Assembly: GCA_959347315.1 (NCBI GenBank)
Contig: OY365815.1
Location: 14,212,459-14,276,458 of the forward strand
DNA from: Bimastos eiseni
Lineage: Eukaryota > Annelida > Clitellata > Crassiclitellata > Lumbricidae
Reading direction: 5' to 3'
DNA length: 64,000 nucleotides
The position numbers and the translations under genes were made by a program. How positions within the stretch are numbered: the stretch's first letter is position 1; every line of letters begins with the position of its first letter. The notes under the pieces are model-generated. The model was not told where the DNA came from. It was given only the letters and a program-made list of their open reading frames with translations, and did not search any database. Of this stretch, positions 45,301 to 54,417 are shown piece by piece.

Positions 45301-46984
45301 GCGAGCCAAGATATTGCAACTAGACACACAAGTGAATAGATTTCTGGAATACGAGAGGAGTAACTGTGACCGACATAAGTAGCCAACATGAAGATTTACC
45401 GAAAGATCGTAAGACAACCAAGAAGACATACTGCGGGGACACCACAAGTACAGATATTACGTTTAGTAACTCAAATAATGATACGCGGGGAAACCGCGAC
45501 CAAAGACATTGCGATCAGACACACAAATCAACAGATTGCTGGTAAACGACGAGAGTAAGTATGACCACGTTAGGTAGTCAGGTATAGATATTTACGGAAA
45601 CCCGTGAAGAGCAAAGAATATGCGGGTGATCAGGTTTTAGGCACCAAAGGGAACTTTCAATGTATCGAACGCACCAATGGAGTCACCCTCCCCGTATTTA
45701 TCGAGCGTATTTATGTTTTTCCAGTATGTGTCAACGGCTTCACCGGAAGCTCTCTCGGTCTGTTTCCAACGGCTTCACGGGGCCGCCCTCCCCGTCTTTT
45801 AACCAGCGTGTTCACTGGGGAACTCATCCCGTATATTGTCTCAACGGCCGCCGAGGCTTCTCGATATAAACGTTCGGTTCCTCGGGGCTTTACCCGATCT
45901 CTGTTTCTCACGGCCACCGACGAGTCACCATCTTCTCCGTATTCCCGAACAGAACTGTAATTCATTTATTTCCGGCGATCGGGTCACTACGCACTCTCGA
46001 ACGGCACCCAGACCTGTGAGCATTTCTCACGATCGGTCTTTTCTCTGTCAGTCAGCCTGTTGACTCCTACGATCATCAATGCACGGTCCGTCTTCCGATC
46101 GACGGCAGAGGGGCCCACCCCACCAGATCAGCGAAAAGCAGCACCGGCCTGACCGCGAGAGCGGCTGTTACTATTTTATATGGCAACATGATCTCCGGAG
46201 CGGTACGAGAACCACTCTATACGTATGAAGCAGTACGAACCACTGCTCCACATATATAGCGATGCAGCGTATGTCAGGGTATACTCAAGCCAATTCATGC
46301 GTCTGCAAGCTATGCAATGAACTAAAAACCGCCGATTGGTCCTCCCTCCTATGCCAACACTGTAAGAAAATACACGTTAAATTAAGCGCTATGGCGAGCC
46401 GATTATTTAAATAAATCATTCATTCAAGCCTTGTGGCCTGTCCGCCACAGATACATGGTGACAATCGTCGATTACCCAATTAGTTACCGTAATTAATACA
46501 AGTGCATTTAGTGCCATTAAAAGTGCAATTCTTAAGATGCAGAGGAGCTCCATACATGCGGTCTAATCATCATTGGAACGAGAGAGTACACAATTTTAAG
46601 GTAGCTTTTGTTACATAACTTATTGGGCATATGATGATTTTTACTGCAGTTCTTGAATTGGATAAAGGCAATAATCAGTTAAATCACTACTATTAAAGTG
46701 CTAGCTAACATCGTATTGTTATAAAAGTGTCAAATTGTGCAATACAATTATGTCGATTGTATGTTTTTTAATTTGCTTATAGGCTGGGGTGGGTAGGGGG
46801 TGGGTAGCATATCTGTTATGTAATATAGGGGTGGGGGTCACAGCTGCTGTTATATCACGTTATTAGGGGTAGGGGTGGGTCAAAAATTGGGATTTTATGC
46901 GTTATATAATATGTGAACGGCCCCCAAGGTATATAAATCGGTGATCAATCGTCTGGTGATCAATCGTCCGCTGATCAATCGTCC
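42383..46984. mobile_element. 4.6-kb nested or composite DNA transposon, non-coding
   Basis: Outer ends carry three 15-bp units each, in inverted orientation: GGACGTTTGATCACC twice plus a variant at 42383-42427, and GGTGATCAATCGTCC-type units at 46940-46984. Inside lie a second pair of inverted ends, GGGGCCGTTCACATATTATA.. (42563-42588) and its exact reverse complement (46899-46924), each followed inward by GGTGGGTGGG-type or GGGTGGGTC blocks. Between them no open frame longer than about 120 codons has a recognisable domain. Instead 43300-46070 consists of diverged modules described separately. No clear target duplication was seen. Whether one element inserted in another or the ends form one compound terminus is open. 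Confidence 0.65.
43300..46075. repeat. Diverged ~0.4-kb modular repeats inside the 4.6-kb element
   Basis: A module is recognisable four to five times (anchors near 44090, 44453, 44855, 45366 and 45568). Its parts, in order, are: CACGGCCACCCGAA-type; CACGTGTCTGACAAC-type; GCTGGAAACC-x-GAGAGTAAC; TATGACC-x-ACGTAGGTAG then CCAACAAGTATATTTATCG; AAGGACCGTAAAACAACCAAGAAG-type; CGAACGCACCAATGG-x-TCACC; and ACTGGGGAACTTTCCCCGTA. Copies differ by substitutions and large indels. CpG is frequent compared with the flanks. No protein, tRNA or rRNA signature was seen. Confidence 0.6.
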
Positions 46985-48045
46985 CATACCATATCAAGAT
47001 CATCATCAATCCCTCACACCAGCTATTTGGCGCCGATGGGTATGAGTAAATATCCCCCATTATCTATGATCATTTCTCATGTCCAGTGTTCCACTCTACA
47101 TGTGATAGGCAATGGCAGTGATGTCATGTTCGCATTTATATTGTCCTTACAAAGTTGTTACTGTTTTCTTTTAAAACTTGAGACTTATAATTGAATCAAG
47201 TTGCATCTAGTGCATTGTGCGGAATTCGATCAGCTGGTGCTCCCTCTACATATAAAGCCTCTCTACATCTGAATTTCTGAAAGACTATGTCTATAAAGTA
47301 GCTTGGATCCTCATAATTGTCTTATGTCGTCGTTTCTTATGATCTATTGTCTTAAAATCTCTGCAAATTTCCGCAGCCAACTCATTTCTGCTGAGTTGAC
47401 TCGATTCTTTTTCTCACCTTGCTATCCAGACTGTTCAACTTTACGATGCGTACAATAGAATTGAATTCGTCTAGTGTTATTGTAGTTTTCAATTGCAATT
47501 ATCTTCCTCTTTGTATTCTGCTTATTACTCCAAATGCTTGTGAACGTTCTTGTTTTTATATGTTTAGCTTTACGAGGCCTACTGCCATCGCATTTAACAT
47601 GTGTATCGAACTTAAACTTAAGATTTACAAGTTCAAGTAAAAACATGGGTTTTTCGGGACCCTCTTTTGTCTGGTGGATACCCGAAACCCTGACGTCGAC
47701 GGCAACATGCCTGAAAATGAGTTGAAAGATGTGGAACTGAGGGTCCGAACATGTGTAACTTTACGCAAGTGGTTTCTTCTTTCCTGACACATCGTGGATC
47801 TTAAGCTGTGTTTCCGAATTGTCTTATCTTGAGTCCAGTCTACACAGCTACCATTCGTGGCATCGGCTGCTGTATAAATCTTAGGCCTAAATAATGTGGC
47901 GATATCTTATTCGCCGCAATGAAATGCTTTACACACATGGCTGAGCTCTTCTCTACCGCTAAGATTTGATATAGAATACTAGTGATCGGTAAAGTCGAAA
48001 GACCTTTCCGATAAAAAACACTGGACCCATGATTGCCAGACATAA
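46985..48045. other. Intergenic, no gene seen
   Basis: AT-rich unique sequence with no recognisable coding frame. Two overlapping short frames at 47419-47646 are unrecognised. Confidence 0.5.
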
Positions 48046-48379
48046 GGCGTGGGCAGTGGTGGCTCCATGGTTTTCCATCAGTGGGCCAGAGGGGGGCCCG
48101 AGGTCCCGGAAGGGGGGCCAATTGGATACCTGAATTTTGTCGAAACTGAGAGTGCTAGGTATAGCTCCACACTGAGTGACATCGACCAGATACATGTATA
48201 TACATTATGGAGCAACATAAATTCTTAATTCACATCAACAAACTAGATATTATAAAATAGAATGACTTTATTTAAAAGTAAAGCATTAAATATGCACATT
48301 ACACACACTTAATGAAAAGCAAGTTTATATACGATTGTCATGTCAAAAGTCAAACTGATCCACAAAGGTACCTATGGTA

Positions 48380-48526
48380 ATGGACTCTGCACGAACAGAT
48401 TCAATCGGCAACATTGTCAGACTACTTAGACAAATAGCAGACATATTGCTTTTTAGATGCGTTTTAATGAATTTTAGAGCAGAAAAGCATTTCCGACATG
48501 CTGTTGATGTTACTGGTAAACCAATG
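48380..48526 (-). pseudogene. hAT transposase C-terminal dimerisation domain, relic
   Basis: Read on the minus strand without a stop for about 48 codons: GLPVTSTACRKCFSALKFIK then THLKSNMSAICLSSLTMLPI. This follows the hAT C-terminal motif (LPVTSA-x-ERSFSALK-x-IKT-x-LRS-x-MS...LS-x-L-x-x-x-x-IE). The conserved Ala-Glu-Arg-Ser is replaced (ACRKC). The rest of the transposase, towards 49200 on the minus strand, is broken by stops and frameshifts, so the element is dead. Confidence 0.7.
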
Positions 48527-49294
48527 GCTATGTTCGTATGTTCGACATTCTGTGTATTTCATGAAATGCAAGTTTGTATGGTTCCAGAAAGAATCCAGAA
48601 CAATCATTTTGGTCATATTAGTTGCACATAAACTTGAATACGTTAGCAGGCGCCCAACTTAGGGAATTTCATGGCTGAGGTCTTGAACATTACTGTCATA
48701 CAAAAATGCAAAAGACACAACGTTATCATTATAATTATTTCAAGAAAGACATGCGTTTCGGCATAAATGCCTGTCATAGCAATAAGTGAATGGTCAGAGA
48801 ATCGTCTAACTAATTTAGAAATGTGCTGCCAAAATGTGGTCAATGTGTTCACTTGAGAACGTTGTCCCACAGTTTTATCAACTGCCGAGCTAAAAAAAAC
48901 GGATAGGCATTAAGCGTACAGTCGAACACGTTGCTTAGTTAATACTGGGTCAATTTAACAATTCTTACTTTACTCTTCTGTCTTTACAAAGACCCCTGTT
49001 TCATCTCAATTTTCTTTGAAAGAGGCCGTCTTAAGTCTGACAACGTCGGTAGCTGCAGATAAGTCAATACTTGAAGATTGGAGTTGAATTGATACAATAT
49101 GTACATGCGTAATGTCTGGTAATGATAATAGGCATCTAGCTTCAAGCCTTCAACTGCTCTTTCAAAATTTTGCCCCATCAACATTCTCTAGCATATTATA
49201 CCAACGCATCTAATAATTGCTCACTGATATTTGATTTTTCTGGAAGTGTGATATCGCCCATCTTCCAACATCTTTTGCTCAGAAGTGCACACGC

Positions 49295-49462
49295 CTCGAC
49301 GTCGCAATTGCAGTTGTACTGCAGAGCAATTGTGTGCGAAGGACTTGCTCAAGGTCCCTACACAGTGACTGACGCCTCGGATGAGGGTCGAACCCGCTCA
49401 TTCAGCACACACTGAGTGTTACGGGCTGACCGCTCTAACCGATCAGCCACCGTGCCACTGGT
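49295..49462 (-). mobile_element. tRNA-derived SINE
   Basis: The minus strand has a polymerase III A box (TGGCTGATCGG, 49439-49449) in the context CGGTGGCTGATCGGTTAGAG and, about 45 nt on, a B box GGGTTCGACCCTC (49383-49395). Both are close to tRNA consensus. Downstream of the B box is a non-tRNA body with GGGACCTTGAGCAAGTCCTT (49345-49364), resembling the ACCTTGGGCAAGTCACTT core of several animal SINE families. It lies inside the hAT element 48054-50273, so it inserted later. Confidence 0.75.
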
Positions 49463-50940
49463 ATTACGGGCCGGCAATGAACAATGCGGCAAGCCCATCT
49501 AGCATCCCTGATCTGCTGGATCTGCCTCGCCGGAGTCCTACGACGTAACTCGCTCTGTGCTTCAACCCATTTCTTACGCACAGGAGAACTTGAAGCAATA
49601 ACGTATTTATAACTTTTCAATTATAAGTAATGCAAAACTCTCTAGCTTCTGGAATAGATTAATTAACTGAAATTACATTCAATTAAAGTTCGTGGCAATG
49701 CAAATAAATGGCCAGTACCCTCCAACTGCCTTCCAAACCCTAACCTATGTTTGCCCCAAATGACTTAAGAGCATCTAGAATAAGCCATGACAATTACTTT
49801 GCGTCTAATCCGATTGCTGATTTGAAATATAGAAACTATTCATTCACTTTCTTGCTGACAAAAAATCGTATTACAAAGAATAACTCTTCCTGTAACTAAT
49901 ATCCTTTGTTCCATCAACAAGGATTGACAACTAGCCTATATAAATCCCTTGACCTCTTCAATTATCTGATCCCTGACCATATCTATCGCCAAAAATTCTA
50001 AGGAAGTAATTAAGTGATCCTATGAGAATGTTAAGAAAAAATAATTTCAAATTTCGTTATGCAGGTTAGTACTTCGTTCCTTTGAAAATGCTCCGAAAAA
50101 ATATTTCGGAATTTCATCATGCATAACACATTAGCAAGTAAATAGGCTATCAAATCTAAATGACACCATATCTCACAGCACATCGGAGAAAAAATTTGTG
50201 GGGCAGTGGGGCAACAAGCTCAGTTGGGGTGGGGGCCCGGACCCCTCTGGCCCACCTTGTGGAGCCGCCACTGGGCGTGGATGCCATTATATACATCCCA
50301 CAATTGGTTATAATTACTTTCACATGGTCATATTTCGTATGTGCACTATAGCTGCATGCAGTCAAAACTTCGGAACAAAAAGTGAAAGCGTGGTGAAACT
50401 GCCTGGAACGACATTCAGCGTAATATACTTGCTGAGGCGCAGAAACGCCTTTCCGGCACTCCAGGAGGTGCCGAAACAGCGTTCGGGTTCGTTCCGGCCG
50501 AAATTAACCACTGATTGCACCCGATTACTTGAAGCGTGATGGGCTTAGGCCTAGGGCCTATATGCTTTCCTCATATGGTGCATTTAGGAAATTTGAGGAA
50601 CTTTTTCATTATCGCCATCTGACTAACAACGGCGTCACTCCAAATTAAGTAGGCTACGTCCTTGGCATTACTCACGTTCACATAACAACTATGTGTAAGT
50701 CTAGGCCTACATAATGTGACTCATCCGTTGACTCAACAATATGATTCACGAACGCCAACGAAGATTAATGAGCGTTTCTTGCGCCTTTGGATTTTCCAAC
50801 TGTTTTGCAAACTAATCGCATCTAATAATGTGCTGCGTCAGTGGAAAAATCAAGCATTTAAAAAGTCAACGTCAATTTTTCAAATGCTCTTGCTTGCTAA
50901 TCGCCATCTACCCTAACTGCAACTATACGATAACCTGCCT

Positions 50941-51127
50941 GGTGGTGGTGGTGGTGGTGGTGGTGGCGGGGGCGGTGGTGGTGACTGTGGTGGTAGTTGT
51001 GATGATGATGATGATTATTATTATTATTATGACAACGACGACGACGACGACGACGATGATGATGATAATAATAATAATAAAAATAATAGACTCAATAATA
51101 ATAATAATGATGATAATAATAAGAATG

Positions 51128-51164
<37 letters not shown>

Positions 51165-51175
51165 TAAACCTATAA
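50941..51175. repeat. (GGT)n, (GAT)n, (ACG)n and (ATAATA)n compound array
   Basis: A GGT run (50941-50970), GAT/TTA (51000-51030), GAC (51031-51060) and AAT/ATA (51061-51170). All open frames across it are artefacts. Confidence 0.92.
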
Positions 51176-51189
51176 TGATAATATCTTGG

Positions 51190-51790
51190 TTTCAACTGAC
51201 AAAAACGGCGGAGTTAGGCCCTCGTCATATCTCGCCTGTATTATTGCAACTCCATCCTATCAGGGCTTCCCACATCGACACTACAACCGCTATCATGTCC
51301 TCCACTCGGCTGCTCATCAAATAAAAGGCATGGTCCCAGGGATCACATCAAACCTTCCCTTCAACAATTACACTGGCTTCCCAAGCATGCCCGGATTGCC
51401 TTCAAAGTTTCCCTCCTCATGTACCACATTTACACTGGAACCTACACCTCATAGGCCTATCCATGACATCCTTGGTTGCGTCATGTTCTGCCACTAACTC
51501 GAGAGGACTCCGTTTGGCTACTCTGGTGGATTTCATCACACCCCGTACCAATAACAAGCTTGGAAATCGTGCTTTTTCAGTTGCAACTTGCAGGACCAAT
51601 GGAATGGAATGGTCTTCCAACCACAGTCCGCTAGGTCACATCTGTTGCGCAATTTAAATCAAGTTTAAGACTTACCTATTCTCCCAGAGCTATGACTAGA
51701 AATGCAGCGCAACGCGCTTTCGTGCAAGACTTGATTGTTAAAGCGCGTTATAATAGTTCGAAAACGATAATTGGTGCTATTGTTCAATGT
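51190..51790 (+). mobile_element. LINE 3' end (CR1/L2-like reverse transcriptase tail)
   Basis: In shifting + strand frames: RHISPVLLQLH (51225-51257); HWLP-x-ARIAFKVSLLMYH (about 51370-51428); then a P-x-TNNKLGNRAFSVATC region with WNGLP-like sequence (51540-51625); then FKTYLFSQSYD (51665-51695). This is the usual C-terminal order of CR1/L2/Jockey-type RTs. AAAGCGCGTTATAATAG (51739-51755) is a degraded GCGCTATATAA tail. Several indels show it is inactive. Confidence 0.7.
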
Positions 51791-51865
51791 CACCTTGAAC
51801 ATTTCCAGGTGGCCCTAACCAGCGGGATCTTCCGATCCCTAATTGGGTCTTCTGGGTGATCCAAT

Positions 51866-53388
51866 CAGTGGCGTAGCTAGAGTAAACGTCACCCGGGGCG
51901 GTCCGTTCAAATGTTACCCCAGTGACCCCACACGACCCTATGCTGAATGGTTAGGTGTAGCTAAATTTTCATACATACTCTACCTCTAGGCTCTACTTTA
52001 CTCTACTGGCCGGTACGTTACTGCTTACATGTATGATCCAAGACAAAATCCGAATCCAATACCACAAAACAAATAGTTCAAATCCAAAGATTTTTAAAAT
52101 GCAACTGTTCACTTTCAGAACATCTAAATGCAAAACACGGCAATGCACAGACCAAAAGAATATCCTTCGACACTATAGTCCTAGAAGGAATGTCTTCTTG
52201 TTTTCATTGTGGCAAACAGGTCAATGACACGTCAAAATCTATTTGTCTTGTAAGCTCGTGTTCAATGGACAGAACAGCCAGATCCGACAATCTCGACTGG
52301 CTCATGGTTGACCGAAGGTAATTTTTTATAAGTTTCATTTTGGAGAAACTTCTTTCACACGATGCCACAGAAACACATATTGTCAGTAAGAATCTTAGAG
52401 TCAGCGTAACATATGGCAATGATTCAACAAAGTCCCACTTGATGATAAATCGTAGGAATTGCAGTACAGACCAATGCTTGGCTTCCTCCAAGTTTATTTC
52501 GGCTGCTTGTAGGTGTCGCCTTAAACGTGGTATTTCTAGACAAAGGTCTTCTTCAGACAGCTCATCATACACGGCTGTGAGCTTGGTAAGACAACTGTAT
52601 TTCTTCGTCGTTGGCACAAATAATATGGTCTGGCTGAACGGCAGAAAAAGTCAGCAAAATGTCATTCACTGCCTTTCCTCTCGTATCTAACTCCATACGA
52701 AAACGGTCCAGACACTCTAACATTGCTCTCTTGGTCTCCTGCTGCAATGACAATCCAGCATCTCTTGCCTCCTCTCCTGGTAATCTTCTCTTTCTTATGA
52801 TTCTCTTCTCTGTAGGGATATCAAGTTCTTCACATTTCGCAAGTGCCTGCTGGACGGCATTGTCAACAACCTTCGTACGCTGCTCTTCCAAAAAGACCTT
52901 GAGAGCCCTTAGTTTGGTTGCAACCATGTCCACAGTAATACCTGGTGTTTGCATGTACTTCTGTGCTAAGTCGACTTCTTGTAAAACGTCACCCCAGAAA
53001 AACAAGAACGAAATGAAAGAAAAGCCGCATATAGCTGGCAACAGATTGTGCGCAGCGCCTCTTGTCTCGACGCTTTCTTCGACATCACACAGAGCTTCAA
53101 TGGCTTCCACAAACTGGTTAAACTTCTGTATCACTGGCTTCACTGCATCAGCATGTGCACTCGCTCAGACAATATTTTCGACGGTTGATAGATTCAAATT
53201 CGAAATATGTGACGTCATAACGGTCACATTCCCTGTGTTGGTTGGGTTTTTTTCACAATTCTATTTTCAGACTATTTTCGCACCTTAGCCTGGCTGAAAA
53301 ATTTTGTTGGAGGTGACATAGTGTCACCCTCCATATGCTGTCACCCGGGGCGGTCCGCCCCCCTCGCCCCCCCTTAGCTACGCCACTG
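51866..53388 (-). mobile_element. hAT transposon with perfect 8-bp target duplication (1.5 kb)
   Basis: Terminal inverted repeats CAGTGGCGTAGCTA (51866-51879) and TAGCTACGCCACTG (53375-53388) are exact. Both ends contain a further shared inner block, CACCCGGGGCGGTCCG. Target duplication GATCCAAT is perfect at 51858-51865 and 53389-53396. The minus strand holds a frameshifted transposase. At 1,523 bp the element is shorter than an autonomous hAT and has probably lost its N-terminal coding region by internal deletion. It landed next to, and probably after, the LINE relic at 51190-51790. Confidence 0.92.
52204..53143 (-). pseudogene. hAT transposase (ZMYM1-like), truncated and frameshifted
   Basis: Two minus-strand frames join across a shift between 52565 and 52617. 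The upstream part (53143-52565) resembles the middle of ZMYM1-like hAT transposases, with LRALKVFLEEQRTKVVDN, KCEELDIPTEKRIIRKRRLP and ETKRAMLECLDRFRMELDTR. The downstream part (52617-52204) ends in the hAT dimerisation region: CVSVASCERSFSKMKLIKNY then LRSTMSQSRLSDLAVLSIEH. The BED/MYM zinc finger and RNase H-like N-terminal part are absent. The long stop-free frames suggest fairly recent inactivation. Confidence 0.85.
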
Positions 53389-53396
53389 GATCCAAT

Positions 53397-54001
53397 AGCA
53401 ATAGTTGTAAGATTTGTATAATTGTCATTCTTGCTCTGATATTGGATCGCCAAATAAACTTTGATTGATTGGTTGATTCATTGATTGATAAATGCTTAGT
53501 TGCATTGTATTGTATTGTATGATTACAAAAACGTTTGAACGGATGATCCCAAGTTATTACACGAGTCGAATTTATGGCAGTCATGTAAGGCGCTCTCAGG
53601 CCCCACGTCGAATTTAACAAGGATAGTCTGCCTTATGAAGCTGCAATAGCGGAAATCGATTTCGTTTCTTAACTGCTCTTCACTACTCTGTGTGGCTATG
53701 CTATGCCAGTTGTTAACTTATTCTATGCTAATTGTTTACTTACTTACGTCAACGGCGTCAATTACTGCTAGTTCCTACGTACTAACGTTCACAGCTTGAC
53801 AGTATCTGGAGATACTCTATTTTGAATTCTTGCAGAGTTGAAGTGATTAACTTTTTTACTTACGTTGATCATGATTCATGTCGATATGTGTATTAGATTC
53901 TTTGATTGTTATTATAATAATGACGCGCATTTCGGAACCCCTTTTATATTTCATTCGCTGCGCCCCGCACGGAAGCGAGGCTCATAAATTATTAATTGCC
54001 G
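53397..54001. other. Intergenic, upstream of TIF1
   Basis: Mostly AT-rich non-coding sequence. 53455-53520 contains TTGATTGATTGGTTGATTC and TTGTATTGTATTG short repeats of the kind that follow retroelement tails. No gene seen. Confidence 0.5.
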
Positions 54002-54014
54002 AAAAATATGGCGG
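54002..54014 (+). promoter_or_regulatory. YY1-like site in the TIF1 promoter/5' UTR region
   Basis: AAAAATATGGCGGA lies about 140 bp upstream of the TIF1 start codon and matches the AA-x-ATGGCGG core of YY1 and related promoter-proximal elements of housekeeping genes. No TATA box was seen nearby. The surrounding 53960-54000 is GC-richer (GCTGCGCCCCGCACGGAAGC). This is a motif match only. Confidence 0.3.
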
Positions 54015-54149
54015 ATTTGAGAAGCTAGGTTCTTTCAAATTAAAGAATCATATTTGTACTGAAGTCTCCATGTAAATTATCTCATTATTGATAGAAATCT
54101 GACCAATATTTAGACCTTCATTTGGTTTTGCTTCTTGTGCTTCGTAAGA

Positions 54150-54417
54150 ATGGAGGCGGAGACCACTGAGCTCGTGATCGGCGAATGTCTTCCTCCATCG
54201 GAGGCCCCTATGGCCGAATCGGTACCCGTAGACACGAGCGACGAAGGGACGGGAAGCGGCGGAGGAGAGGCTGATGCCGGAGGAGTATTAGGTTTTCTGA
54301 CCTCGCTTTCAACATGCGGATCATGCAAGGAGCCGCTACAGAACAGACAGCCGAAGTTACTTTCGTGTCTGCATACCTTCTGCTTGCAATGTGTCTCTTT
54401 GCTTGACATAGATGAGG
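54150..54417 (+). CDS. TIF1-family TRIM protein, exon 1 (N-terminal acidic region and first half of RING)
   Basis: TIF1 proteins (TRIM24, TRIM28, TRIM33, Drosophila bonus) are nuclear RING-type co-regulators that act on chromatin and on transcription factors. Exon 1 starts at ATG 54150 (context AAGAATGG) and encodes 89 residues. An acidic, Gly/Ser-rich leader is followed by RING residues C56, C59, C73, H75, C78 and C81 (STCGSCKEPLQ and LLSCLHTFCLQC). It ends at 54417 one base into a codon (phase 1), with donor GTGAGT. Joined to 59391 the last RING pair C95-x2-C98 follows, giving C-x2-C-x13-C-x-H-x2-C-x2-C-x13-C-x2-C, a complete C3HC4 RING. Confidence 0.88.

Larger units (their letters stand above)
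48054..50273 (-). mobile_element. hAT transposon, degraded (2.2 kb)
   Basis: Left end CAGTGGTGGCTCCA... (48054) and right end ...TGGAGCCGCCACTG (50273) are inverted repeats. Both continue into a shared TGGGCCAGAGGGG block on the inner side. Flanking 8-mers GGCGTGGG (48046-48053) and GGCGTGGA (50274-50281) match at 7 of 8 positions, as expected of a hAT target duplication with one later change. The minus strand carries the transposase relic at 48380-48526, and a tRNA-SINE has inserted at about 49300-49460. Confidence 0.8.

Noticed and set aside
51181..51657. Possible host gene exon before the hAT element
   Set aside because: The readable segments match the order of a LINE reverse-transcriptase C-terminus with frameshifts, so it is a retroelement relic.
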